Assembly: GCF_900167445.1 (NCBI RefSeq)
Contig: NZ_FUZT01000022.1
Location: forward strand, 1 to 56,623
Length of the DNA stretch: 56,623 nucleotides
Direction: 5' to 3'
Source: Maledivibacter halophilus
Lineage (GTDB): Bacteria; Bacillota; Clostridia; Peptostreptococcales; Caminicellaceae
Both the position numbers and the translations under genes were made by a program. Below the pieces are notes generated by a model that saw only the letters and a list, made by a program, of their open reading frames with translations, was not told where the DNA came from and made no database searches. This document shows, one piece after another, positions 44,483 to 53,988 of the stretch (the stretch's first letter is position 1; the number at the start of each line of letters is the position of its first letter).

Positions 44483-46582
44483 CTACTCTGCCACAAATTC
44501 AAAATAATCTTCAAAGTTGACAATCATGTCACTCAATTCATTTTCATTAGATTTTATTACATATCTTCTACTCGGATGTTTTTCTATTATTTCTTCCTTT
44601 TGCAAGTCTTTGTAATGCTCTATAATAGTGGCTTTACGAATTCCTAAACTTTTACTTAGTTCGTTACTAGATGGTGCAAAGATATCATTTTCATCATCAT
44701 TTTGCTTTATAGTAGTTAAAAAACTTTTGAGAATCTCTAATCTAATATAAGCTTCCGGATCTACTTCCTTATTTTGATCCTCATTTTCTTCATCTTTATC
44801 AGTATCATTTTTCTGTCTAATAAAGGTGGTTCCCTCGGCTATTTTACCTGCCGGAACCACCTTTGGTTTTTCCTCACAACTCTTAGATTTTTGTCCATGG
44901 CCATGTGAAAACACTATATCTTTTTCATCAATTTTAGGATCATTTATATTTTCTATATCGTCTATTTTCTTATTCTTTCCATTCCAGAAATCAATGAGTT
45001 TTTCTAGTGCTTTTTCAAACTCAATATCTGAAGGTCCTACTCCAGGAGATTGAAATCTTTTATATCCAAAATACCCTTCTATATCGGCTATGCCATCACC
45101 AAACCCCATGAGATTAGTTTTGGGATCACGATCAAGTACCGTACTATAATCTGCCTGGGTTTTAAGTCTAAATACTATTCTTGATGGTAAATTAGCCTTT
45201 ATATCTCCATCGATGATTTTTGCCGAGGGCCTTTGTGTTGCGTTTACTAGATGAATCCCTGCCGCCCTGGCCTTTTGAGCAAGCCTCATAATAGCTTCGA
45301 TTATATTCTTTCTATCTTGGACTATCAAGTCCGCAAGCTCATCAACCATAACAACAATATATTTCATTTTATTATTTGGGTATTTCAAATTATAATGATC
45401 TATATTTTTACATTGATGTTTATGTAAAAATCTATATCTATTCTCCATCTCAATCACAAGATTTCTAAAAAGCTTTACAGAAGCTTCAACATCTGTTTCT
45501 ACTCTTTCAACATGGGGAACACCTTTAAATTGCCCAAATTCAACAACCTTTGGATCTACAATCCAAATACTTAATTCATCAGGTGATAACACCATCAAAA
45601 GTACAAATAACAATTGATTAAGCCACCAAGACTTTCCAGATTTAGTAGCTCCAGCCACTAGCAAATGTGGAGCATCTACCAGGTCCATGAATATTGGTTC
45701 ACCTATTGGACTCAGGCCTACAACAACCGGAAGCTTGTAACTTGAGATAGCTTTTATAACATTAGGATTCTCTAGAAGGTCCCTTAATAGAACAGTTTTT
45801 CTTTTCTTCCTAAATATTATGAGGTTAACTTTTCCAGCCTTTGCAGCTTCAATTTGAAATGAAGGTGCATCAAAGGCATGTCTAAGATCCTCGGTTGTAC
45901 TTTTAAGTTTTGATACGGTATAACCTTCCGGTAAGCTGATATTTATCAGCATAGCTTGAGGTCCTTCTAAAACATTGTATACTCTTACTGATTTTAGCTG
46001 CTCTTCATTCATAGCTCCTACCCTAATAAATGCTTTTTTTACCATAGCTTGATACTTACTTTTTCCTATACTCTCAGTTTTACTGTTTTGCTTATTCTTA
46101 GGCAGCACATCTATAGAAACTATAAAAGGATCTTTCATCTTACTTTCTTTTTTATTAGATTGTAATTTATTAAAACCTTTGTCAGCTTTCATTGAAGATA
46201 TCCAACTAAAAGCACGTCTTAATTTTTGCCCCTTTTCTTCGGTCTTGATCTCTGAAGCACTTAATTTTTCTCTTTTCCTAAAAACAAAACTTGTTATACC
46301 AATTAGTAATTTGGATATATCTATAATAATTTTAAATATACTTCTATACATCCTTCTAAGGGTAAGTGTCAAAATTAATGCTATAGTAAATATCCATCCA
46401 TATAAAAAACAATTCTCTATATAAGGAATTGCAACTGGAAATAAATTTACTAATCTTATTTTTATATTTGTATAGAGAATAATAGTTGAAAAAAGAGCCA
46501 ATACCGTAGAAATTGCTATCATAGTGTAAAAATAGTCTAAAAACCACCTACTAATTTTTTTACTTAAAGTTATATCTTTAAT
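44483..46582 (-). CDS. FtsK/SpoIIIE-like DNA translocase (conjugation coupling type), apparent AUU start
   Basis: ATP-driven DNA pump, like the coupling protein of Tn916-type elements. 699 residues from ATT 46582: two N-terminal membrane helices (about 22-45 and 58-78), a linker, Walker A GATKSGKS at 311-318, Walker B YIVVMVDELADLI, and a C-terminal winged helix (SNELSKSLGIRKATIIEHYK). AAAGGAG lies nine bases before ATT; the first ATG (46522) is 20 codons in, has no site and would trim the basic segment before the first helix. A GGTTCC palindrome lies inside its coding sequence at 44822-44864. Confidence 0.88.
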   Translation of the reverse strand: MKDITLSKKISRWFLDYFYTMIAISTVLALFSTIILYTNIKIRLVNLFPVAIPYIENCFLYGWIFTIALILTLTLRRMYRSIFKIIIDISKLLIGITSFVFRKREKLSASEIKTEEKGQKLRRAFSWISSMKADKGFNKLQSNKKESKMKDPFIVSIDVLPKNKQNSKTESIGKSKYQAMVKKAFIRVGAMNEEQLKSVRVYNVLEGPQAMLINISLPEGYTVSKLKSTTEDLRHAFDAPSFQIEAAKAGKVNLIIFRKKRKTVLLRDLLENPNVIKAISSYKLPVVVGLSPIGEPIFMDLVDAPHLLVAGATKSGKSWWLNQLLFVLLMVLSPDELSIWIVDPKVVEFGQFKGVPHVERVETDVEASVKLFRNLVIEMENRYRFLHKHQCKNIDHYNLKYPNNKMKYIVVMVDELADLIVQDRKNIIEAIMRLAQKARAAGIHLVNATQRPSAKIIDGDIKANLPSRIVFRLKTQADYSTVLDRDPKTNLMGFGDGIADIEGYFGYKRFQSPGVGPSDIEFEKALEKLIDFWNGKNKKIDDIENINDPKIDEKDIVFSHGHGQKSKSCEEKPKVVPAGKIAEGTTFIRQKNDTDKDEENEDQNKEVDPEAYIRLEILKSFLTTIKQNDDENDIFAPSSNELSKSLGIRKATIIEHYKDLQKEEIIEKHPSRRYVIKSNENELSDMIVNFEDYFEFVAE
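44822..44864. repeat. GGTTCC palindrome, site 2 (inside the FtsK-like gene)
   Basis: AAAGGTGGTTCC and GGAACCACCTTT (12-base-pair stem, 19-base loop) lie within codons of the low-complexity linker between the motor and the winged helix, giving KVVPAGKIAEGTTF. The stem is the same as in site 1 and site 4. Confidence 0.8.
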
Positions 46583-46605
46583 TGTGAATTTCTCCTTTCT
46601 ATAAT

Positions 46606-46881
46606 TTATATACTTCTAAGCATTTGAAGAAATACATTAAACATAATAGAAAAAGCTTTCTTTAATTCCTTAATACCTACCGTTATACCATCCATTAAAT
46701 CTACGTTATTAGATTTTGAAAAAATATGAAGTATGAAAAAAATTACCATTCCAGCTCCAAGGAAATTAATTTTTTTATTTCTATCATGAAATGTATTTAT
46801 AGGTAAAGATAAAACCATAACAAAACTTACGAAATTTAAAAACCTATTTAAATCAAAATCATTTAATATAGACTTAATCAT
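46606..46881 (-). CDS. Small membrane protein of the transfer module
   Basis: 91 residues with two hydrophobic helices (about 13-30 and 40-57) and an amphipathic C-terminus. AAGGAAGTAGGGT precedes the ATG, and it overlaps the wall-hydrolase gene by eight bases, so it is translationally coupled. Family not recognised; probable small channel or scaffold subunit by position. Confidence 0.65.
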   Translation of the reverse strand: MIKSILNDFDLNRFLNFVSFVMVLSLPINTFHDRNKKINFLGAGMVIFFILHIFSKSNNVDLMDGITVGIKELKKAFSIMFNVFLQMLRSI

Positions 46882-47989
46882 ACCCTACTTCCTTTCTGAG
46901 ACTGTTATAAAACTTATTTACACCAATCCACCATCTACTATGACTTGCATAATATCCCCTTGGATTTGATTTACTGTTAATCCATTTTAAAGGATGCTCT
47001 CCTTCTGGCCTATCTTTACTCAGTTTTATAACTGTAGCAGCTGCAATTTTAGCAGATTTTTCAAAGCTTTCACCATATACCTCCCATGAGCCAAATACAT
47101 TAAATGGATTTTTTGATATTTGCTTGGCCTTTCGATGATTCTTTGGAACAAAACTTTGTTCTTGACCAGTAATTGCCACAAGTAGTAATGGATCTAAATC
47201 ATACTGATTCCCTGCAGCTATAAAACTCTCAATAAAAGATTCCTTTGCCAAGTAGGATTTTCTATCTTCAAGCCATTTTTTAAGCTTATTTTTATTAGCT
47301 TTTTTAAACTTTAAATCTTCAGGTAATCCATCATCAGGAATAACCCTTTCCACCCTAAAATATTTTAGTGGATCTACATGATTTCCAGCAATTCTAACCT
47401 CAAAATGCAAATGACTTCCTGTAGATTTACCACTATTTCCAGAAAGAGCAATAACATCTCCCTTAGTTACTTTATCTCCTTTTTTAACTCTTAGAGATGA
47501 ATTGTGGGCATAATATGTCTCTATATTGCCTTCATGCTTTATTATTACAGTTTTACCATATCCCCCTTTGTTCCCCGAAAAATATACTACTCCATCATCT
47601 GCTGCAACAACTTTTCTTCCTGAAGGTGCTGCAACGTCAACCCCTGTATGCATCTTTTTAATCTTATCTATAGGATGATATCTCAGCCCATATTCTGAGG
47701 TTATTCTATAACATCCCGGTATTGGCCATGCAAATCTATCCTTTCCATGAATTTCTATATTTCCTCCATAGTATCCTATATTGTCATTTACTGGCTCATT
47801 ATATATCGCATATCCACCTATAACTATCAGTGGTATAGGTAGTACTAAAATAACAATTGCTATTAAAATTGTAGCTGGAAGCCCAATGCTTCCTATTATA
47901 AGTTTAAGTGCTAATTTTGAAGATGATTTGACAACTTCTTTTTTAATAGAATCTCTTTTAACTTGTTCTTCTTGTTTTATAAAGCTCAC
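46874..47989 (-). CDS. M23 peptidase with C-terminal lysozyme-like domain
   Basis: Cell-wall hydrolase of conjugation systems, membrane-anchored (helix at about 31-65). The LytM/M23 zinc site is H114 and D118 (MHTGVDVAAP) with H193 and H195 (GSHLHFEV). The C-terminal ~130 residues are a lysozyme/glucosaminidase-like domain with QYDLDPLLLVAITGQEQSF and WWIGVNKFYNSL. Starts at GTG. Overlaps the VirB4-like gene by 32 bases. It should open peptidoglycan for the transfer channel. Confidence 0.9.
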   Translation of the reverse strand: MSFIKQEEQVKRDSIKKEVVKSSSKLALKLIIGSIGLPATILIAIVILVLPIPLIVIGGYAIYNEPVNDNIGYYGGNIEIHGKDRFAWPIPGCYRITSEYGLRYHPIDKIKKMHTGVDVAAPSGRKVVAADDGVVYFSGNKGGYGKTVIIKHEGNIETYYAHNSSLRVKKGDKVTKGDVIALSGNSGKSTGSHLHFEVRIAGNHVDPLKYFRVERVIPDDGLPEDLKFKKANKNKLKKWLEDRKSYLAKESFIESFIAAGNQYDLDPLLLVAITGQEQSFVPKNHRKAKQISKNPFNVFGSWEVYGESFEKSAKIAAATVIKLSKDRPEGEHPLKWINSKSNPRGYYASHSRWWIGVNKFYNSLRKEVGYD

Positions 47990-49739
47990 CTTCTTCCGTG
48001 CTAAGTATTAGCCTTGCAATATCAAACTCTTTTCCTTTTCTGTCTGGATCTTTGTACCTTATTACAAATTGTCTTGTTTGGTAGAGCGTTTCTATTTGCT
48101 CCACGATTTCTTCTGGAAACTTAGCTTTAGTTTTAATAAGATTTAGTGGAGCTTCTTCTGTCCAAAACACAATCTTTATTGCAGAGTTATCCCAAAGGGA
48201 TTCTCCCCCCTTTGACTTCCATATAACCGATGGGGTATTAGTTGCTAAGGCCAAAAGTCCATCATATTTTCTAATTGTTGTCCCTACGGTATGCACATGG
48301 TTTGACATCATTTCATTTTCTAGAGCTCTCTGCCCTTCGTCAACAACTACTGCAGAAAATTTTTCTCCTTTTTCCTTTTCTCTTTTTATTTCATGCCATA
48401 CGGTATCCGTGGCTATGGCCATTTTTACTGATCCAGTATGTTGATCCACATCGGAGTCTATCTCCTGGGCAACATGGAATACAACTAATCTTTGTTCATG
48501 TATTTCATTAAGATCATCTTCTTTTCCAAACATATCGCTCATAGTTCCTTCAAAATATATCCATACTTTATCCTGTAAACTTTTTGCACCCTCCGATTCT
48601 TCACTACATAGATTCTTATACCATTTATGTATATTTGCTTTTCTTTTTGTTTTTTCTGTAGACCATGTACTTTGATCTTCCTTTACAACTCCGGCATCTT
48701 TCCAGGTCTTCATTAAAGCTCTATCTGCAGCATTAAGTTCCCCAGGTGTTGTTTCTCCTGCTAGAAGAGATATAACTCTTTTCATTCTACTTGCTGCATC
48801 TTGATATCTACCCTTATCTATTTTTTCATTTCCTATCGGCTCTAAAATACGCACGGGATCTATATATTTTCCTGAAGAAAGAGTATGATCTATCCAAAGA
48901 CCCTTTACTTTCCTGCATAGCTTATAGTACTCTCCATCTACATCAAAGATAAATACCCTATAGCCTTGCATAAGCAAAGACACAACTAGTGCCTTTATAA
49001 AAGTGGATTTCCCTTCTCCAGAAGCTCCTACGATTACAATGTTTTTATTGTTTTCATCCTTTTCTAAATCTAAATATATTGGAGTTGTATCGTGGGCTCT
49101 ATGTCCAAAATATGTTCCTTTTCCATCAGAAAAAGAACCATCTATAAACGGGAAAAAAACTGCAGCAGCATCATCGTCCATAAGCCTTCCATAATATTTA
49201 TTAAAAAAATCTTTAACCGGCAGTGAGTTTAATAGAGTTGCTTTAATGGCCATATCCTGTTCATGCTTAAACTTCTCAAGCTTTATATTTATATTGTCAA
49301 GCTCTGTACTAAGCTGTTTTTCTAATGTCTTTAGTATTGTTTCTGAAGGCGCTGAAAGTGTTATATATACCCATAGATCAACAGCTTTGCTTCCTTGGTT
49401 TCTATCCTTTTCCTTTAGATGAAGTAGTGAAAAATATGCCTTTTCTACTCCTTCATCAACTATCCCGCCAGGCTTACTCCTCTGATCCTGGACTGTGGCA
49501 TGAAGCCTCCTAAACTTCATTTTCATTCTCCAGTCCCACTTTATATTTGCTGGAATATATCTATAGGCAACTCTAATTGATGCCTTTTTATATTCTTTAA
49601 ACTTTTCAAGATGGGTAAGTCTATATAAAATACCTGGAATAGCCTCTGGAGGATACTGTTTTATCATATATGTTCTAGATAAATATCCTCCTGAAAGTAT
49701 TTGATTAGAATATACCTTTATTTTTTCTGTAGCTCCCAT
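47958..49739 (-). CDS. VirB4-like conjugation ATPase
   Basis: Energises assembly of a type IV secretion channel. 593 residues, N-terminal ~200 residue domain, then Walker A GASGEGKS at 238-245 (K244) with GYRVFIFDVDGEYY, and Walker B FSAVVVDEGQRALENE. A C-terminal region typical of VirB4/TraE follows (WKSKGGESLWDNSAIKIVFW). AAAGGGGTGGAGGT precedes the ATG. With the FtsK-like pump, wall hydrolase and small membrane protein this forms a transfer operon running leftwards; VirB6- and VirB8-like proteins are not obvious. Confidence 0.9.
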   Translation of the reverse strand: MGATEKIKVYSNQILSGGYLSRTYMIKQYPPEAIPGILYRLTHLEKFKEYKKASIRVAYRYIPANIKWDWRMKMKFRRLHATVQDQRSKPGGIVDEGVEKAYFSLLHLKEKDRNQGSKAVDLWVYITLSAPSETILKTLEKQLSTELDNINIKLEKFKHEQDMAIKATLLNSLPVKDFFNKYYGRLMDDDAAAVFFPFIDGSFSDGKGTYFGHRAHDTTPIYLDLEKDENNKNIVIVGASGEGKSTFIKALVVSLLMQGYRVFIFDVDGEYYKLCRKVKGLWIDHTLSSGKYIDPVRILEPIGNEKIDKGRYQDAASRMKRVISLLAGETTPGELNAADRALMKTWKDAGVVKEDQSTWSTEKTKRKANIHKWYKNLCSEESEGAKSLQDKVWIYFEGTMSDMFGKEDDLNEIHEQRLVVFHVAQEIDSDVDQHTGSVKMAIATDTVWHEIKREKEKGEKFSAVVVDEGQRALENEMMSNHVHTVGTTIRKYDGLLALATNTPSVIWKSKGGESLWDNSAIKIVFWTEEAPLNLIKTKAKFPEEIVEQIETLYQTRQFVIRYKDPDRKGKEFDIARLILSTEEGELYKTRRTS

Positions 49740-49792
49740 ACCTCCACCCCTTTTCCTTTTTATACAGTCTAAAAACTATTGATTAATTATTA

Positions 49793-49847
49793 AACTAAAA
49801 AACTGGTTCCGGCCCCATATTTACTGCCCGGAACCAGTTTTTTAGTT
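49793..49847. repeat. GGTTCC palindrome, site 3
   Basis: A 20-base-pair stem containing CTAAAAAACTGGTTCCGG and CCGGAACCAGTTTTTTAG with a 15-base loop. A/T runs on both sides make it a likely terminator in either direction. It lies between the VirB4-like gene and the small membrane gene upstream. Confidence 0.85.
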
Positions 49848-49882
49848 CAATTTGCATGCCCCTTAAATATTTTCAACTTAAA

Positions 49883-49921
49883 AGGTGGTTCCGGCATTGA
49901 TTTTACTAGCCGGAACCACCT
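49883..49921. repeat. GGTTCC palindrome, site 4
   Basis: AGGTGGTTCCGGC and GCCGGAACCACCT, a perfect 13-base-pair stem with a 13-base loop, 36 bases from site 3. Same core as sites 1 and 2. Confidence 0.85.
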
Positions 49922-49987
49922 ATGACTTTTATATTTTAGGTCCTTTAAATTAATTAAGAAGTTTTTTCTTGTATAAGAAAAACTATA

Positions 49988-50206
49988 CTATTGGTTATTT
50001 CTTTTTCTAAAGAAATTGTCTTCACTAAGCTCTTTATTATTAATAGTGTTCATGTATAGCTCTGCTTTATCTCTTTCTAATTTCTTTCTTCTTTCTACAA
50101 ATTTAGGTATCATTAGTGTTGCTAAAATACCTAGTAAAATAGGAATTATTAATATAAGTAAAATTATAATTCCTACCCCGCTAAACAAGCCTATTATTAT
50201 ATTCAT
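49988..50206 (-). CDS. Small single-helix membrane protein
   Basis: 72 residues: a long hydrophobic helix (IIGLFSGVGIIILLILIIPI) followed by a basic cytoplasmic tail (ERRKKLERDKAELY). AAGGTGATAGAAT precedes the ATG, 23 bases after the large exported protein. Function unknown. Confidence 0.6.
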   Translation of the reverse strand: MNIIIGLFSGVGIIILLILIIPILLGILATLMIPKFVERRKKLERDKAELYMNTINNKELSEDNFFRKRNNQ

Positions 50207-50229
50207 ATTCTATCACCTTCTACCATCAT

Positions 50230-52662
50230 TTACTGTTTTCCAGTATAATCATCTTCATACATATTTCCCTTTACAGGTATTATTACATCCTCACATATAT
50301 TTAGTATTCCCCCAGGAGTAGAAGCACCCTTTAAATTAACTGAAATTTTATAGTTGCCATCGGGTGTATGGACTGGTATATAATGTACTTTTTCATCAAT
50401 CTTACTTCTTTGATTAATAGGAAGCTCAAATCTACCATTTGAACCTACCATTTCAATAACTTCATTTGGAGAATAGAAATAGGCTTCTTGAATATTTTTA
50501 ATCTGCTCTGGCTTATCATAGTTTGATACTATGTCTGCCTTTGCTTTGACTTTTATTCCATATCCGGACTTTATAAAGCCTTGCTCCTTATTTCTCCAAT
50601 CAACTTCAACCTTAAAATTTCTAAGCTTAGCATAAAATCTTACTGTATAGCCATCAACAACAGTTATTGTTTTGCATGTTCTATTTTCTCCGGAACCACT
50701 GCAGCGCTCTTCTGTATGGGTCCAGGTTTTTATTCTTTCACCAGTTTTATATCTTCCCTTGGACCGGTATTCTGTCCATGTAACATAGGATGGGCTGCAT
50801 TCCTTTTCTTCAGCTTTAATAGTTCTGGAATTTATAGTTCTAATATTATTCTTTTCATTGGTTTCTTTAATTTTGTTATTGTAATCAACCTTTGCTGTTA
50901 TCTTAAATCTAGTTTCCACATCAGGAGTTTGAAGTCCAAAGGTAATGTTTCCTGTTTTTCCTGCCGGTATGAAAACATAATTTCTTGTTATGGCATTTCC
51001 TTCTACATCTATTTTTAAATCTGTTACTACATTGGTCGTTCCATTATTCCTAACCTTTACTATAACCGGTGAATAGGATCCTGCCTGGTACTTATTATAT
51101 TTAATATCCACCACCTCAAGGTCAAAGGCTTCCTTATCTTTTATTGGTATGAGTATTGATACTTCGTTATCTGCCATTGTGTTTTCCTCTATGATTGTGC
51201 CATCTTGAAACTTTGCAGGATGGTTTTCGTTCATGTTTAATTTGGCCACAAGCTCAAAGGTATCTCTTTTGTATTCCTCAGGGATATTATAAAACAATCC
51301 TCCAGTTGACTTTCCTAGAGCTTCTACTTCGTTATCTGCATCTGTAAACATATATTTCAGCTCATCAGGATATTGTAAATAGTAATCTACTGTTACATCA
51401 TAGGCATCTCTAAGACACATATTATACACATCAAATTTCACTTCATACATCTCGTCATATTCTATTTCACTTACTTCGTTTCTAATATCTTTTATGGCCA
51501 AGTTATCGGTTTTTGCTTCTACCCAGTATTCAATTATTATTGGGATAAATACTATATAGGCTTCAGCTCCTAACTCATCTAATAAACTCTTTGCTGGTGG
51601 TATATCAAATGTCTGATAAAGTACTTTTCCGTTATCTAGTCTGTGCCATCCAACTGCGGATCCTGGCGTGTAATCAGTTTGAGGTGCTTGGATCATAAAA
51701 TACTCTACAAGCTTTTCTCCTGTCCATCCGTTTTTCCCTGCCCATTCTAAATGATCAAGCCACTGGGGAGCATTTGGATTTCTATTAAATGCTGATTTGT
51801 TTGGTCTTTTTTGATTGTCAATGTTCTTTTTCCAAGGTTCATATATCCACTTTTTTTCCCAGGGTTCTTTATCTATATTAAAGTCATTAGGAAAGTCTTC
51901 GTTTGTAAAGGGTGTACCATTTATATCGTATCCTAGGTATCTATATTCTCCCTCTTTAAATTCGTTATTTTTAATACTTCCAGGCTTGCCATAGACAGCC
52001 AAGCCCTTTTTAAAAAGAATATCTATATTTAGTAGACCTTTAGGTGTTGCAGAAGGAACTGGAAGATTTAAGTCTTCTATAGTAGGTTTTAGCTCTCTAA
52101 TAACTTCTAGGGCATTTTTGGTTTTAGGGTCTGGATTGTTGGGATCTTGCCCTAAAAGAATATATATATCTTCATCGGTATATTCTGAAACTTTTAAAGG
52201 CTCAATCTGCGGTGTAAGCTCTGCATTATATTTAAGTTTAACAACTCCATCGCTTAAATACCTTTCCTTTATTTCAATTTTGTCGGTTCCATGGTTATAG
52301 TAGTTTTTTATAAAGTCTTCTTTAGTCTGGGAAAACTTATTTATACTCCTTGAAAAATCTTCTGTTGAAAACATAAAACCTAAGTCATATGGATAAACAA
52401 CAACATTTAAAATTTTATCTATTGTTTCCTGGTCTTCAAATTCCTTAAGATCTATTTGCTGTTCTATATCAATTTTTTTACCTAGTTCACCATTTATCCA
52501 ATTTCCTTCCTGATCTTTGTATATTAATATTCCTTTTTGTTCTAACCTATAATGAGGTACATAAGCCACCAAGTCTTTCTCATGTGCTGTTGTGCTTATT
52601 GGAAATGCTAAAAAAGAAACAAATAAAAAAAAGGCTAAAAGCCTTGAAATAATTTTATTCAT
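50230..52662 (-). CDS. Large exported protein with CARDB-like domain
   Basis: 810 residues with a signal peptide (IISRLLAFFLFVSFLAFPIS). The C-terminal half has a CARDB-type beta sandwich (about 530-630): VEVVDIKYNKY-like entry, VIVKVRNNGTTNVVTDLKID and KVDYNNKIKETNEKNN. Then a Cys-containing segment (ERCSGSGENRTCKT) that can form a disulfide. The layout resembles exported proteins next to transfer genes in thermophilic clostridia. It overlaps the preceding gene by eight bases. Probably a surface or adhesion component. Confidence 0.7.
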   Translation of the reverse strand: MNKIISRLLAFFLFVSFLAFPISTTAHEKDLVAYVPHYRLEQKGILIYKDQEGNWINGELGKKIDIEQQIDLKEFEDQETIDKILNVVVYPYDLGFMFSTEDFSRSINKFSQTKEDFIKNYYNHGTDKIEIKERYLSDGVVKLKYNAELTPQIEPLKVSEYTDEDIYILLGQDPNNPDPKTKNALEVIRELKPTIEDLNLPVPSATPKGLLNIDILFKKGLAVYGKPGSIKNNEFKEGEYRYLGYDINGTPFTNEDFPNDFNIDKEPWEKKWIYEPWKKNIDNQKRPNKSAFNRNPNAPQWLDHLEWAGKNGWTGEKLVEYFMIQAPQTDYTPGSAVGWHRLDNGKVLYQTFDIPPAKSLLDELGAEAYIVFIPIIIEYWVEAKTDNLAIKDIRNEVSEIEYDEMYEVKFDVYNMCLRDAYDVTVDYYLQYPDELKYMFTDADNEVEALGKSTGGLFYNIPEEYKRDTFELVAKLNMNENHPAKFQDGTIIEENTMADNEVSILIPIKDKEAFDLEVVDIKYNKYQAGSYSPVIVKVRNNGTTNVVTDLKIDVEGNAITRNYVFIPAGKTGNITFGLQTPDVETRFKITAKVDYNNKIKETNEKNNIRTINSRTIKAEEKECSPSYVTWTEYRSKGRYKTGERIKTWTHTEERCSGSGENRTCKTITVVDGYTVRFYAKLRNFKVEVDWRNKEQGFIKSGYGIKVKAKADIVSNYDKPEQIKNIQEAYFYSPNEVIEMVGSNGRFELPINQRSKIDEKVHYIPVHTPDGNYKISVNLKGASTPGGILNICEDVIIPVKGNMYEDDYTGKQ

Positions 52663-53584
52663 TAGCCTTGCCTCCTATATATATACTAATTGCCATTTCA
52701 CCCTTTGCACATGCAAAACTTCTATTATCATAAACAAATTCTTCTGCTTTTCCTTTCGTATATTCTTCTTGCTCTATTACTCCACTTACATACTCATATA
52801 CCGTTTCATACTGAGTTGGATAATATACTTTAAGCATTTCTTTCAGAATTGAATAATCATCATACACAGTTGGATAAACCGTAATTAAAGTTGTAGGATC
52901 ATTTGCTGTTGCACCATCAATATCTATATCAATGGTATTCCACTCAAATAGATTTTCCTCATCATAAAGAATAACATTATTGTCTTTACCTATTTGAATA
53001 TTGGGTATTGTTTTAACAACTTCTTTTAATTCCTCATCTTCAATTACTGCAATCATTTCTTCAACATTCTTTGGTGATTCTACTTGTTCTTCTTTTCCAT
53101 TGGTTTTGGTATCAATAGTAACTGTCCTTGTCTCTCCATTCCAACCTACAATAGCTCCTAAAGCTTCAGAGACAAAACGTAAAGGAACAAAAGTCCTATC
53201 AAAGTAAATCTCAGCTTTTGTATCGAATTTTATTATTTCTGAGTTAACAGTAGCCTCCATAGCTCCTATTTTAAGTTCAATATGTCTTTCATCCTGGTCT
53301 ATAAGTACCGTTCTTGTTTCTCCATTCCAATCAACCTCTGCTCCCAATGCTTCAGCTATAAATCTAACCGGAACCACTGTTCTTTCTTCCTTATTTATAA
53401 AGGGTTTAGCATCTTTAAACTTGATTTTAACTCCATCGACTTCTACATCAACTGTATTATCAAAATTTTCATCCACCTCTATCAGTTTCCCATCTACATC
53501 TATTTTGTAGTTACTCTCTTCTGCGAATGAAATCACAGTTAAAGTCAACATTGATATTAATACCATACTTATTATTTTTCTCAT
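52655..53584 (-). CDS. Exported protein with two copper-amine-oxidase-N-like domains
   Basis: 309 residues from ATG 53584 (AGGGAGATAAAAAAT upstream); a signal peptide (IISMVLISMLTLTVISFAEE) is followed by two tandem stalk-type domains. Both carry VPxRFxxEALGAxVxWNGET: VVPVRFIAEALGAEVDWNGE and FVPLRFVSEALGAIVGWNGE. These domains act as surface-protein modules; there is no oxidase. C-terminal 140 residues are unassigned. Coupled to the large exported protein that follows. Confidence 0.85.
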   Translation of the reverse strand: MRKIISMVLISMLTLTVISFAEESNYKIDVDGKLIEVDENFDNTVDVEVDGVKIKFKDAKPFINKEERTVVPVRFIAEALGAEVDWNGETRTVLIDQDERHIELKIGAMEATVNSEIIKFDTKAEIYFDRTFVPLRFVSEALGAIVGWNGETRTVTIDTKTNGKEEQVESPKNVEEMIAVIEDEELKEVVKTIPNIQIGKDNNVILYDEENLFEWNTIDIDIDGATANDPTTLITVYPTVYDDYSILKEMLKVYYPTQYETVYEYVSGVIEQEEYTKGKAEEFVYDNRSFACAKGEMAISIYIGGKANE

Positions 53585-53612
53585 ATTTTTTATCTCCCTT
53601 CTTCCCAAAATT

Positions 53613-53975
53613 TTAAATGATTGGATTTGCTCCATTATTAAGTATATTGCGCCGTCTGTCATATATTATCACGCCCGTATTTAGTATATGGGTTGCAAAG
53701 GTACCTTTTTCTAATAAACATTTTTCCCATTCTTGAGTTGTGTATATGAGAACATCAACTGGCTTATCAAAATCCAATCCGTTTTTGTCATATATATACT
53801 TATTTATTTTCCTTTTTAAGCTTCTTCTATCATAAATAGTTTTAAAGATAACACAAATGTCAATATCACTCTTCTCGGCTGCAGTTCCATTTGCATATGA
53901 TCCAAAAAGAATTATTTTATTAGGATTAAATTTTTCTATAATCCCTTTTTTTAATACTTCTATATGTTTATTCAT
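53613..53975 (-). CDS. MNT-type nucleotidyltransferase domain protein
   Basis: 120 residues of the polymerase-beta-like nucleotidyltransferase fold: KIILFGSYANGTAAEKSDID with the GS and DxD residues complete, then KPVDVLIYTTQEWEK. Such proteins often form toxin-antitoxin pairs with HEPN proteins (MNT/HEPN), but no HEPN gene is adjacent; the next gene is a 82-residue basic protein. GAAAGGATAC precedes the ATG. Confidence 0.88.
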   Translation of the reverse strand: MNKHIEVLKKGIIEKFNPNKIILFGSYANGTAAEKSDIDICVIFKTIYDRRSLKRKINKYIYDKNGLDFDKPVDVLIYTTQEWEKCLLEKGTFATHILNTGVIIYDRRRNILNNGANPII

Positions 53976-53988
53976 TAAAAGTATCCTT

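Noticed and set aside
49793..49921. T-box riboswitch, because of GGTGGTTCCGG
   Set aside because: The T-box core is GGTGGTACCGCG and needs a specifier stem upstream of an amino-acid gene; here the repeats are simple palindromes between transfer genes.
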